Source: Streptomyces sp. S.PNR 29
GTDB taxonomy: Bacteria > Actinomycetota > Actinomycetes > Streptomycetales > Streptomycetaceae
Length of the DNA: 64,000 nucleotides
Assembly: GCF_030386795.1 (NCBI RefSeq)
Contig: NZ_JANUQM010000005.1
Coordinates: 310,001-374,000, forward strand
Reading direction: 5' to 3'
Both the position numbers and the translations under genes were made by a program. Shown here piece after piece: positions 1-8,153 of this stretch. Numbering within the stretch: position 1 is the first letter of the stretch; the number at the start of each line of letters is the position of its first letter. Under the pieces are notes generated by a model, which saw nothing but the letters and a program-made list of their open reading frames with translations, was not told where the DNA came from and did no database searches.

Positions 1-146
1 CCGGCCGTCTCGTGGCACCCGACGAGGGGGCGCACGAGGACGAGGAGCCCGCGCTGGTCGCCACGGACGTGGGTATCGACGGTGCGGCCGCCTCCGCCGA
101 GGAGGCCGCGGTGCACATCGTCGACGAGGACACCCAGTCCCGCTGA
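1..146 (+). CDS. DUF5709-like protein, C-terminal end (partial)
   Basis: The gene enters from the left edge, and only its last 47 codons before a TGA are present, read from base 3. The peptide is acidic and ends with a block around DVGIDGAAASAEEAAVHIVD. That block resembles the C-terminus of DUF5709 proteins, which are common in Streptomyces and have no known function. The start and most of the protein lie outside the window. The next gene begins 70 bases downstream on the same strand with its own ribosome binding site. Confidence 0.7.
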   Translation, partial: GRLVAPDEGAHEDEEPALVATDVGIDGAAASAEEAAVHIVDEDTQSR

Positions 147-215
147 CCCCGTCGGCGCCACCGTCCCCACTGGCCCCGCACCGCCATACCGACCTGCGCC
201 GCACAAGGAGCAGCC

Positions 216-482
216 ATGCAGCAGGGCAAGCACCCCGACTACCACCCCGTCGTCTTCCGCGACCGCGCCGCCGGTTACGCCTTCCTGACCCGGTCCACCG
301 CGACCAGCGAGCAGACCATCGACTGGGACGACGGCGAGACGTACCCGGTCGTGGACGTGGAGATCTCCTCGGAGAGCCACCCCTTCTACACCGGCAAGGC
401 GCGGACGGTGGACTCGGAGGGCCGTGTCGCCCGGTTCGAGCGGCGTTACGGGGGTGGCGAGGGCGCCGGCGGCACGGGCTGA
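216..482 (+). CDS. rpmE2: Type B 50S ribosomal protein L31 (zinc-free)
   Basis: This 88-residue protein has the type B L31 pattern: HPDYHPVVFRD near the N-terminus, then STATSEQTI, VDVEISSESHPFYTGK, and RFERRYG near the end. There is no cysteine at all, so the zinc-binding Cys motif of type A L31 is absent. In the family such paralogues replace the zinc-containing form in the large ribosomal subunit when zinc is scarce, and in Streptomyces they are usually controlled by the Zur repressor. AAGGAG lies six bases before the ATG. No Zur operator is obvious in the 70-base gap upstream, so regulation here is inferred from the family. Confidence 0.93.
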   Translation: MQQGKHPDYHPVVFRDRAAGYAFLTRSTATSEQTIDWDDGETYPVVDVEISSESHPFYTGKARTVDSEGRVARFERRYGGGEGAGGTG

Positions 483-511
483 CCTGCCCGGAACAGGCGC
501 CGGTCGAGGGC

Positions 512-1306
512 TCAGATGACGTTGAGCGCCGCCGCGCAGCCCACTCCGCCGAGCACCATGAACGCCGGCATCAGCACCTTGAGCTCGACCCAGCTGCCGG
601 CCCGGAACCGCATGGCCTTCGGCGGACCGACCGGGTACCAACGCTTGCGGCCCACCGGGATCGGCCACAGTATCGGGCAGCCGGAGACGGTCAGCGCGTC
701 CCCGATGTCGTGCACTATCGCGCCCAGCAGGACCGGCAGGCCCAGCCACAGGTACTCCTGCCCCGGCGCGCCGAACAGCCAGTCCGAGCCGTTGCCCGGC
801 TTGTCCAGCACACCGGCGACGATCCACGCGCTGGTCGCGGCCAGCAGCCACACCAGGACGTCGGCGCTGGAGCCGCGCGTCGCCCGCCACAGCAGGCCTT
901 CGATCGCCAGCACCAGGTGCACGAAAAGGATCGCGAGCACCCCCCAGCGGTCGCCGGTGATCGCCACGGCCGAGCTGCCCGCACCGATCAGCACGGCCCA
1001 CAGCCAGGTGTGCGTGAGCGTGCGATGCCCGCCCGAGCGACGCGGGTCGCCCTGCTTCTTCGTGGCCTTGTAGACGGCGTAGGAGAGCTTGTCGACGATC
1101 TCGCACAGCCAGCGTGACAGCGGCCCGAAGGACCGCGAGATCGTGGCGGCCTTGTGGTCGAGATCGGGAGCGAGCGCGGCTCCGGCGCAGATCAGCGCCC
1201 CCGACAGCAGGACCGGCCAGGGCATCGGGTGCCCGGCTGCCGCGGCGGCCGCCCCGACGCCGAGCCAGGCCGCGGCGCCCGACAGTGAGTGTGCTGGTCC
1301 CATCAT
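512..1306 (-). CDS. Membrane-bound metal-dependent hydrolase (YdjM/LexA-binding type)
   Basis: About 264 residues from the ATG-ATG pair at 1301-1306. An upstream ATG at 1324 in frame is also possible, and neither has a well-placed ribosome binding site. The protein has several hydrophobic segments and the histidine/aspartate motifs of the COG1988/PF04307 family: APDLDHK near residue 45, HRTLTHT near 95, and VHDIGDALTVSG near 210. These conserved acidic and histidine residues suggest a metal site at the membrane. The family is annotated as membrane-bound metal-dependent hydrolase, but the substrate is unknown. The gene is divergent from the helicase at 1452, leaving about 145 bases for both promoters. 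Confidence 0.85.
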   Translation of the reverse strand: MMGPAHSLSGAAAWLGVGAAAAAAGHPMPWPVLLSGALICAGAALAPDLDHKAATISRSFGPLSRWLCEIVDKLSYAVYKATKKQGDPRRSGGHRTLTHTWLWAVLIGAGSSAVAITGDRWGVLAILFVHLVLAIEGLLWRATRGSSADVLVWLLAATSAWIVAGVLDKPGNGSDWLFGAPGQEYLWLGLPVLLGAIVHDIGDALTVSGCPILWPIPVGRKRWYPVGPPKAMRFRAGSWVELKVLMPAFMVLGGVGCAAALNVI

Positions 1307-1451
1307 CGCCGTTGCCTGCCCCATTCCTCGTGTGCCGCTGTCCAGTTGACCGGGTGCGTTGACGCTCCGTCGGCGACACAGCGTAGCGTTCGCGATCTTC
1401 GGACTGGCATCCGATTCCCGCGGAGGGGAGGAGGCCAGGCAAGATGGGTGC

Positions 1452-3965
1452 GTGACCCTCATCGATCAGCTGCCGCCGACCGCCGACCCCGACGACCTGT
1501 ACGAGGCTTTCGAGTCGTGGGCCCAGGAGCGTGGCCTCACGCTCTACCCCCACCAGGAGGAAGCGCTGATCGAGGCGGTATCTGGTGCGAACGTGATCGT
1601 GTCGACGCCCACCGGCTCCGGCAAGAGCATGATCGCCGCGGGTGCCCATTTCGCCGCGCTGGCCCGGGACGAGGTCACCTTCTACACAGCTCCGATCAAG
1701 GCGCTCGTGTCGGAGAAGTTCTTCGAGCTCTGCAAGCTCTTCGGCACCGAGAACGTCGGCATGCTGACCGGCGACGCGTCCGTCAACGCCGACGCCCCCG
1801 TCATCTGCTGCACGGCCGAGGTTCTCGCGTCGATCGCGCTGCGTGACGGAAAGGACGCGGACGTCGGCCAGGTGGTCATGGACGAGTTCCACTTCTATGC
1901 GGAGCCGGACCGTGGCTGGGCCTGGCAGATCCCCCTGCTGGAGCTGCCGCAGGCGCAGTTCGTCCTGATGTCGGCCACGCTCGGCGACGTCTCCTTCTTC
2001 GAGAAGGACCTCACGCGCCGCACGGGCCGCCCCACGGCGGTGGTCCGTTCGGCGACCCGGCCGGTGCCGCTCTCGTACGAGTACCGGTACACGCCGCTCA
2101 CGGAGACGCTCACCGACCTGCTGGAGGCCCGGCAGGCGCCCGTCTACATCGTGCACTTCACGCAGGCGCAGGCGGTGGAGCGGGCGCAGGCGCTGATGAG
2201 CATCAACATGTGCTCGCGTGAGGAGAAGGACCAGATCGCCGAACTGATCGGCAACTTCCGCTTCACCACCAAGTTCGGCCGCAACCTCTCCCGTTACGTA
2301 CGGCACGGCATCGGTGTCCATCACGCCGGCATGCTGCCCAAGTACCGGCGCCTGGTGGAGAAGCTCGCGCAGGCAGGCCTGCTGAAGGTCATCTGCGGCA
2401 CGGACACGCTCGGTGTGGGCGTCAACGTGCCCATCCGGACGGTGCTGTTCACGGCACTCACCAAGTACGACGGCAGCCGTGTGCGTACGCTGCGCGCCCG
2501 CGAGTTCCACCAGATCGCCGGCCGGGCCGGGCGCGCGGGCTTCGACACGGAGGGTTTCGTCGTAGCCCAGGCGCCCGAGCACGTCATCGAGAACGAGAAG
2601 GCACTGGCCAAGGCGGGCGACGACCCGAAGAAGCGGCGCAAGGTCGTCCGCAAGAAGGCGCCCGAGGGCTTCGTCGCCTGGACGGAGAAGACCTTCGACA
2701 AGCTCATCGAGTCCGAGCCGGAACCGCTGACGTCCCGCTTCCGGGTGACGCACACGATGCTGCTGTCGGTGATCGCCCGGCCCGGCAACGCCTTCGAGGC
2801 GATGCGGCGCCTGCTGGAGGACAACCACGAGCCGCGCAAGCAGCAACTCCGGCACATCCGGCGGGCGATCGCCATCTACCGCTCGCTGCTGGACGGCGGC
2901 ATCGTCGAGAAGCTCGACAAGCCGGACGCCGAGGGCCGCATCGTCCGCCTCACCGTGGATCTGCAGCAGGACTTCGCGCTGAACCAGCCGCTGTCCACCT
3001 TCGCTCTGGCCGCGTTCGAACTGCTGGACCCCGAGTCGCCGTCGTACGCACTGGACATGGTGTCCGTCGTGGAGTCCACGCTGGACGACCCACGGCAGAT
3101 CCTCGCCGCCCAGCAGAACAAGGCGCGGGGCGAGGCCGTGGCCGCGATGAAGGCGGACGGCGTCGAGTACGAGGAGCGCATGGAACGCCTCCAGGACATC
3201 ACCTACCCGAAGCCCCTGGAGGAGCTGCTCTTCCACGCGTACAACACCTACCGGCGGAGCCACCCCTGGGTCGGCGACCATCCTCTGTCGCCCAAGTCGG
3301 TCATCCGTGACATGTACGAACGGGCGCTGTCCTTCACGGAGCTGGTGTCCTTCTACGAGCTGGCCCGCACCGAGGGCATCGTGCTGCGCTACCTCGCCAG
3401 CGCCTACAAGGCCCTCGACCACAACATCCCGGACGACCTCAAGTCCGAGGATCTGCAGGATCTGATCGAGTGGCTCGGCGAGATGGTGCGCCAGGTCGAC
3501 TCCAGCCTGCTCGACGAGTGGGAACAGCTCGCCAACCCGGAGGAGATGACCGCCGAGGAGGCCCAGGAGAAGGCCGACGAGGTCAAGCCGGTCACCACCA
3601 ATGCACGGGCCTTCCGCGTCCTCGTCCGCAACGCCATGTTCCGTCGCGTCGAACTCGCCGCCCTGGACCAGGTCGAGGAACTGGGCGAGATGGACGCCGA
3701 CTCCGGCTGGGACGCCGAGGCGTGGGGCGAGGCGATGGACAAGTACTGGGAGGAGTACGACGACCTCGGCACCGGTCCTGACGCCCGCGGTCCGAAGCTG
3801 CTGCTGATCGAGGAGGAGCCGCAGAACGGCCTGTGGCGCGTCCGGCAGATCTTCGACGACCCGAACGACGATCATGACTGGGGTATCAGCGCGGAGGTCG
3901 ACCTCACGGCCTCCGACGCGGAGGGCCGCGCGGTCGTCCGCGTCACCGACGTCGGCCAGCTGTGA
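1452..3965 (+). CDS. DEAD/DEAH-box RNA helicase-like protein with DUF3516
   Basis: An 837-residue superfamily 2 helicase. Walker A is TPTGSGKS near residue 55, the DExH box is MDEFHFY near 140, motif III is SAT, and motif VI reads HQIAGRAGRAG near 355. The C-terminal half matches the actinobacterial DUF3516 extension found in Ski2/Mtr4-like helicases, so an RNA-unwinding role is likely but inferred. I chose the GTG at 1452 because the conserved protein begins there (VTLIDQLPPTAD); the reading frame is open upstream to 1359 but that stretch looks non-coding. GGAGG runs lie about 18 bases upstream. The acyl-CoA thioesterase follows after 19 bases, probably in one transcript. Confidence 0.92.
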   Translation: MTLIDQLPPTADPDDLYEAFESWAQERGLTLYPHQEEALIEAVSGANVIVSTPTGSGKSMIAAGAHFAALARDEVTFYTAPIKALVSEKFFELCKLFGTENVGMLTGDASVNADAPVICCTAEVLASIALRDGKDADVGQVVMDEFHFYAEPDRGWAWQIPLLELPQAQFVLMSATLGDVSFFEKDLTRRTGRPTAVVRSATRPVPLSYEYRYTPLTETLTDLLEARQAPVYIVHFTQAQAVERAQALMSINMCSREEKDQIAELIGNFRFTTKFGRNLSRYVRHGIGVHHAGMLPKYRRLVEKLAQAGLLKVICGTDTLGVGVNVPIRTVLFTALTKYDGSRVRTLRAREFHQIAGRAGRAGFDTEGFVVAQAPEHVIENEKALAKAGDDPKKRRKVVRKKAPEGFVAWTEKTFDKLIESEPEPLTSRFRVTHTMLLSVIARPGNAFEAMRRLLEDNHEPRKQQLRHIRRAIAIYRSLLDGGIVEKLDKPDAEGRIVRLTVDLQQDFALNQPLSTFALAAFELLDPESPSYALDMVSVVESTLDDPRQILAAQQNKARGEAVAAMKADGVEYEERMERLQDITYPKPLEELLFHAYNTYRRSHPWVGDHPLSPKSVIRDMYERALSFTELVSFYELARTEGIVLRYLASAYKALDHNIPDDLKSEDLQDLIEWLGEMVRQVDSSLLDEWEQLANPEEMTAEEAQEKADEVKPVTTNARAFRVLVRNAMFRRVELAALDQVEELGEMDADSGWDAEAWGEAMDKYWEEYDDLGTGPDARGPKLLLIEEEPQNGLWRVRQIFDDPNDDHDWGISAEVDLTASDAEGRAVVRVTDVGQL

Positions 3966-3984
3966 GCACAGGAGAAACGCACCC

Positions 3985-4857
3985 ATGACGACGAACCCGG
4001 CCGAGAGGCTCGTCGACCTGCTCGACCTGGAGCAGATCGAGGTCAACATCTTCCGCGGCCGCAGCCCGCAGGAGTCCTTGCAGCGGGTCTTCGGCGGCCA
4101 GGTGGCGGGCCAGGCGCTGGTCGCCGCCGGGCGCACCACGGACGGCGACCGCCCTGTGCACTCGCTGCACGCGTACTTTCTGCGCCCGGGCAGGCCGGGC
4201 GTGCCGATCGTGTACCAGGTGGAGCGGGTCCGGGACGGGCGGTCGTTCACGACCCGCCGGGTCACCGCCGTGCAGCAGGGCCGCACGATCTTCAATCTCA
4301 CCGCCTCCTTTCACAAGACCGAGGAAGGGAGCTTCGAGCACCAGCTGCCGCCGGCCCGCAAGGTGCCCGATCCGGAGTCATTGCCGACGGTCACGGACGA
4401 GATCCGGGAGCATCTGGGCTCGCTGCCGGAGCAGTTGGAGCGGATGGCGCGCCGCCAGCCGTTCGACATCCGTTATGTGGACCGGCTGCGTTGGAGTGCC
4501 GAGGAGGTGAAGGACGCCGAGCCGCGCAGCGCCGTGTGGATGCGCGCCGTCGGGCCGCTCGGCGACGACCCGCTCGTGCACACCTGCGCCCTGACCTATG
4601 CCAGTGACATGACTCTCCTCGACGCCGTGCGCATCCCGGTGGAACCCCTGTGGGGCCCGCGGGGCTTCGACATGGCGTCGCTGGATCACGCGATGTGGTT
4701 CCACCGGCCGTTCCGTGCGGACGACTGGCTGCTGTACGACCAGGAGTCGCCTATCGCGGTCGGCGGTCGGGGTCTGGCCCGCGGCCGGATCTACGACCGC
4801 GAGGGCCGGCTGGTCGTGTCGGTCGTACAGGAAGGGCTGTTCCGCAAACTGGGCTGA
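3985..4857 (+). CDS. tesB: Acyl-CoA thioesterase II
   Basis: A 290-residue double hot-dog thioesterase, the usual TesB length. It hydrolyses fatty acyl-CoA to free acid and CoA in the cytoplasm. The first hot-dog holds VFGGQVAGQALVAA near residue 35. The second holds the residues expected of the TesB catalytic triad: Asp in YASDMTLLD, a hydroxyl residue in SLDHAMWFH, and Gln in VVQEGLFRKL near the C-terminus. The ATG is preceded by CAGGAG at a normal distance. It sits 19 bases after the helicase gene, although the two functions have no evident link, and converges with the DUF6397 gene 39 bases downstream. Confidence 0.95.
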   Translation: MTTNPAERLVDLLDLEQIEVNIFRGRSPQESLQRVFGGQVAGQALVAAGRTTDGDRPVHSLHAYFLRPGRPGVPIVYQVERVRDGRSFTTRRVTAVQQGRTIFNLTASFHKTEEGSFEHQLPPARKVPDPESLPTVTDEIREHLGSLPEQLERMARRQPFDIRYVDRLRWSAEEVKDAEPRSAVWMRAVGPLGDDPLVHTCALTYASDMTLLDAVRIPVEPLWGPRGFDMASLDHAMWFHRPFRADDWLLYDQESPIAVGGRGLARGRIYDREGRLVVSVVQEGLFRKLG

Positions 4858-4896
4858 CATGGCGGCGAGAGAACCCGACAGGCCAGGGCGCTGTGG

Positions 4897-5814
4897 TCAC
4901 GAGCTTCTGCGGCGCAGCCAGTTCAGCAGGCCGCGGGATCGTTCGGTCTCCGCGGTCGGCTTCCGTTCCGGTGCGGGGCGGGCTGTGGCGGGCTTCGGGG
5001 CGGGGCGTGGCGCCGGACGGTGTGCGCGTGCGTCGTCCAGTTCCTGCGCCAGCCCGGCCCGGAGCCATGCGATCTCGTCCGGGTCGTCCGCGGTCATGAG
5101 TTCCTCGGCGAGCTGCGCGGCCGGTGAGCCGGGTGAGCCGTGGGCCGGTGGCGCCGGGCGGATCCGGTTCAGATAGGACCGCTCGTACGGGTCCCTGACG
5201 ACCTCCGAGAGCTGAACCGGGTCGAGCAGCGACGCCACGACGGCGGCCCTCGCCCACGAGTCGTCCGCCTGACGGAGCATGAACCCCAGGTGCCGGTTGC
5301 GCCAGTTGCGCGGACGCAGATCCACTCCTCTGCCCAGCAGGGTCCTCAGTGCCTCTGGCGTACGCCCCTTCAGCAGCGGGGCGTTCTCCCTGTCCGCCGC
5401 GAACTGCCGTAGCTCGTCGGCCAGATAGAGCCAGATCACGGTCCGGTAACGGTTCAGGTAGAACTTCACGGGCATCAGCAGTCCCAGCCGTGCGAGGCGT
5501 GTGAACCGTTCCCTGGACACCTCCATCAGGGCCGCGCCCTCCGCGGCTCCCACGGCCTTGACGCTGTCCCGCAGTGCTTGAGGAAAGCCCTCCTGGGCGC
5601 GGAGCCGTTCGATCTCGGCGTGGGTGACGCGCCGGCCGCCTCCCCCGTCGTCGGGAACGGTGCGGATGCGCCCCAGATGTACGCCGATATCGAATTCGCT
5701 GCGCTTCAAGCCGAGTTCGCGTGCCGCTCGGCTCTGCGTGACCGAGGTGTCACGGGTGCTGGTGATCTGCTCGATGGTGCCCGTGGCCGCATGCGTGATG
5801 GTGTTGCCGGACAT
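4897..5814 (-). CDS. DUF6397 family protein
   Basis: A 305-residue protein of unknown function that matches the Streptomyces DUF6397 pattern. The N-terminal third (residues about 25-115) looks like a winged-helix or MerR-like DNA-binding region: SRAARELGLKRSEFDIGVHLGRI, then VTHAEIERLRAQEGFP, then a second helical block RERFTRLARLGLL. The middle carries basic and aromatic conserved residues (RNWRNRHLGFML). The C-terminus, about residue 265 on, is proline/alanine rich and ends in a basic tail. No catalytic motif is visible, so a nucleic-acid-binding role is only inference. It is transcribed alone, convergent to tesB. Confidence 0.8.
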   Translation of the reverse strand: MSGNTITHAATGTIEQITSTRDTSVTQSRAARELGLKRSEFDIGVHLGRIRTVPDDGGGGRRVTHAEIERLRAQEGFPQALRDSVKAVGAAEGAALMEVSRERFTRLARLGLLMPVKFYLNRYRTVIWLYLADELRQFAADRENAPLLKGRTPEALRTLLGRGVDLRPRNWRNRHLGFMLRQADDSWARAAVVASLLDPVQLSEVVRDPYERSYLNRIRPAPPAHGSPGSPAAQLAEELMTADDPDEIAWLRAGLAQELDDARAHRPAPRPAPKPATARPAPERKPTAETERSRGLLNWLRRRSS

Positions 5815-5947
5815 GCTCGTCTCCCCCGTGGAGTCGTGAAGTGTGCCTGGCCGGCTCCGTGTGCGCCCGCCTGAAAAAACCGTAGCCGCTTCGGCCGATC
5901 TCGTGGCGAGCCTGTGGATAACTCCGCGGGGGTGACGAAAGGCCAGG

Positions 5948-6361
5948 TCAGAGGTCTACGACAGGGGCCCGCTCGGGCTGCCGGGCGTCCACGTCGAGGT
6001 GCTCGCCGACCCGGTTGACGAGCAGCGTCATCTCGTAGGCGATCTGGCCGATGTCGGCCTCGGCGCCGCTGAGCACGCACAGACAGCTGCCGGTGCCCGC
6101 CGCGGTGACGAACAGGACCGCGTCATCGAACTCGATCATCGTCTGGCGTACTCTGCCGGCGCCGAAGTGGCGGCCCGAGCCCTTGGCCAGGCTGTGCAGT
6201 CCGGACGAGACGGCGGCGAGGTGCTCCGCGTCCTCGCGTCGCAGTCCCGTGCTCGCGCCCGTGACCAGTCCGTCGTTGGACAGGACGAGTGCGTGCCGCA
6301 CATGTTCGACGCGCTCGGTCAGGTCGTCCAGCAGCCAGCCAAGTCCCTGGTTCTGCGCCAT
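5948..6361 (-). CDS. Roadblock/LC7 domain protein, orphan CvnB paralogue
   Basis: A 137-residue single-domain roadblock/LC7 protein. It keeps the conservon B signature: WLLDDL near residue 10, HALVLSNDGLVTGAS near 23, REDAEHLAAVSSGLHSLAKG near 42, RQTMIEFDD near 72, and a tail ending in LVNRVGEHLDV. Roadblock proteins act with small Ras-like GTPases as regulators or scaffolds. Most positions agree with the CvnB of the conservon at 8154-8588, so it looks like a duplicate. It is separated from that operon by a gene on the opposite strand (6467-6895). GGGGAG sits eight bases before the ATG. It may substitute for CvnB or pair with another GTPase; this is not resolvable here. Confidence 0.9.
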   Translation of the reverse strand: MAQNQGLGWLLDDLTERVEHVRHALVLSNDGLVTGASTGLRREDAEHLAAVSSGLHSLAKGSGRHFGAGRVRQTMIEFDDAVLFVTAAGTGSCLCVLSGAEADIGQIAYEMTLLVNRVGEHLDVDARQPERAPVVDL

Positions 6362-6466
6362 GATCCGGTCTCCCCGTGTTCTCCCCGTGCGATGCGTCCC
6401 CCTGGCCGGAGGATCTGTTCGCCAGCCTTCCCCACGGCCGGGCTCCGAGCAAGGAGGATGGGAGGC

Positions 6467-6895
6467 ATGGCGCAGAAGATGACCGACGAGGAATGGCGGG
6501 AGTTCGTCTCGTACGGCACCCGCACCGGCAAGCTCTCCACCGTCCGGGCCGACGGGAGTCCTCATGTGACTCCCGTCTGGTTCCTGCTGGACGGTGACGA
6601 GGTGGTGTTCAACACCGGAAAGGACAGTGTGAAGGGACGCAATCTGGCGCGGGACGGCCGGGTCGCCCTGTGCGTGGACGACGACCGGCCGCCGTACGAG
6701 TTCGTGGTGCTGCGGGGCCGTGCCCGGCTTTCGGAGGACCTTGAGGAACTGCGGCACTGGGCCACCCGCATCGGGGCGCGGTACATGGGTGAGGAGCGTG
6801 CAGAGGAGTTCGGTGCCCGCAACGGCGTGCCGGGCGAACTCCTCGTCCGCGTCACGATCGACAAGGTTCTGGCGGAGAAGGGCGTGGCGGATTAG
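6467..6895 (+). CDS. PPOX-class F420-dependent oxidoreductase (PNPOx-like split barrel)
   Basis: A 142-residue single-domain flavin/F420-binding split beta-barrel. The N-terminal strand pattern GKLSTVRADGSPHVTPVWF near residue 20 and NTGKDSVKGRNLARDGRVALCVDD near 48 are typical of the PPOX F420 family, which reduces small substrates using F420H2; the substrate here is unknown. I chose the ATG at 6467 because AAGGAGG at 6451-6457 is nine bases upstream, while the ATG at 6458 directly abuts that site. The gene lies between the orphan roadblock gene and cvnD on the opposite strand. Confidence 0.88.
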   Translation: MAQKMTDEEWREFVSYGTRTGKLSTVRADGSPHVTPVWFLLDGDEVVFNTGKDSVKGRNLARDGRVALCVDDDRPPYEFVVLRGRARLSEDLEELRHWATRIGARYMGEERAEEFGARNGVPGELLVRVTIDKVLAEKGVAD

Positions 6896-6897
6896 GC

Positions 6898-6950
6898 GCC
6901 GGTCCGCCGAACCGCGCCCTGCCGGTCCGCCGAACCGCGCCCTGCCGGTC
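6898..6950. repeat. Tandem 23-bp direct repeat, 2.3 copies
   Basis: Two perfect adjacent copies of a 23-base unit beginning GCCGGTCCGCCGAACC (6898-6920 and 6921-6943) are followed by a partial third. The array fills the gap between the stop codons of the convergent oxidoreductase and cvnD genes and reaches the cvnD stop. No hairpin with a U-tract is evident, so a terminator function is not clear; simple slippage duplication is the plainest reading. Confidence 0.85.
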
Positions 6951-7554
6951 AGCTCACGGAGTCGAGCAGTCGGGCGGTGTGCATCCGCCCGGCGTACTCG
7001 ACGAGCCGGATCAGCACCTCCTTCCCCGAGTCGCGGTCACGGGCATCGCAGAGCACCACGGGCGTTCCCTGGTCGAGGTCGAGGGCGCGCGCGACGTCCT
7101 GGGCGCCGTGGAGTCGGGCGCCGGCGAAGCAGTTGACCGCCACCACGAAGGGAATGCGCCGGTGCTCGAAGTAGTCCACCGCGGGGAAGCAGTCCGCCAG
7201 GCGCCGGGTGTCGGCCAGGACGACGGCGCCCAGGGCACCCTGCGACAGCTCGTCCCACAGAAACCAGAAACGGTCCTGGCCCGGTGTCCCGAAAAGGTAG
7301 AGGGACAGCCCCGACCGAATGGTGATCCGTCCGAAGTCCATGGCGACGGTCGTCGTGACCTTCTGGTCCACACCGCCGGTGTCGTCCACCAACTGGCCTG
7401 CTTCGCTGAGCAGTTCCTCGGTACGCAGCGGCCTGATCTCACTGACCGCGCCCACCAGGGTGGTCTTGCCCACGCCGAAACCGCCGGCGACCAGAATCTT
7501 CAACGCCAGGGCGGTCGTCTCGCCGTCTGTGGCATCGGAGTGCTCGGAGACCAT
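6949..7554 (-). CDS. cvnD: Conservon GTPase CvnD (MglA/Ras-like ATP/GTP-binding protein)
   Basis: A 201-residue small GTPase-like protein. The P-loop GGFGVGKTT is near residue 24, a switch/Walker B-like DFGRI near 73, and FGTPGQDRF near 87, where classical Ras has DxxG. The later VAVNCF stands at the place of the NKxD motif and is weakly conserved, as usual for CvnD. Conservons are four-gene operons (kinase-like CvnA, roadblock CvnB, DUF742 CvnC, GTPase CvnD) proposed to work as membrane-associated G-protein-like signalling complexes in Streptomyces. There is an unusually wide gap of about 166 bases to cvnC upstream, where many conservons have tight spacing or overlap. GAGAGAAG precedes the ATG. 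Confidence 0.92.
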   Translation of the reverse strand: MVSEHSDATDGETTALALKILVAGGFGVGKTTLVGAVSEIRPLRTEELLSEAGQLVDDTGGVDQKVTTTVAMDFGRITIRSGLSLYLFGTPGQDRFWFLWDELSQGALGAVVLADTRRLADCFPAVDYFEHRRIPFVVAVNCFAGARLHGAQDVARALDLDQGTPVVLCDARDRDSGKEVLIRLVEYAGRMHTARLLDSVS

Positions 7555-7720
7555 CGATCACTTCTCTCGGGAGTGCCGGAGTCAGCATCATGACAACTGA
7601 CGTGTGCCTGTGGTGAGTTGGACAGTTATGCAGCCGATGTGACCGGTCGGCGGTCATTCGGTGCCCGGAACCATGCGCAAGGTGAGCGCCATCGGCGTCC
7701 GGGTGGGCGTGAACTTTCCT

Positions 7721-8131
7721 CTACAGCGCTCGCAATCCCGCGATCACCTCGCGCAGAATCCGCTCGTCAGGCAGTTGCGCGGGCGGTACGGGGCGGCTGA
7801 CGGTGACGCAGGCGAGTTCGAGCAGGTCGCCGAGGAGCACCCTGACCACGCCCACGGGCAGGTCGGCGCCGGCGGCGAGTTCGGCGACCGACTGGGTCTC
7901 CGTGCGGCACAGGTCGATGAGCGCCCGGTGTTCCGGCCCGAGCGCGGTGTCGTCGACACCGGGCGCGCCCGGGTCCAGCGTGACGAGGGCGATCAGATCG
8001 AAGCGCACGCCGGTGGGGCCCGGCCTGGTGCGGCCGCCCGTCATGGCGTACGGGCGGACCAGCGGCCCTGCCTCGTTGTCGTACCACTGGCTGCCCTGCG
8101 CGCGCGGGGCGTCTGGCATGTCCTCGGTCAT
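7721..8131 (-). CDS. cvnC: Conservon protein CvnC (DUF742)
   Basis: About 136 residues from the ATG at 8129-8131. An in-frame ATG at 8206 would overlap cvnB by 53 bases. The protein carries the DUF742 pattern: YDNEAGPLVRPYAMTGGRTRP near residue 20, FDLIALV, EHRALIDLCR, and a winged-helix-like block SVAELAAGADLPVGVVRVLLGDL near 85, closing with LREVIAGLRAL. DUF742 proteins occur almost only in conservons and are thought to couple the sensor kinase to the GTPase, with a possible DNA-binding fold. cvnB ends 22 bases upstream. Confidence 0.9.
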   Translation of the reverse strand: MTEDMPDAPRAQGSQWYDNEAGPLVRPYAMTGGRTRPGPTGVRFDLIALVTLDPGAPGVDDTALGPEHRALIDLCRTETQSVAELAAGADLPVGVVRVLLGDLLELACVTVSRPVPPAQLPDERILREVIAGLRAL

Positions 8132-8153
8132 CCGTTCCGACCGCCCTTGCGTC

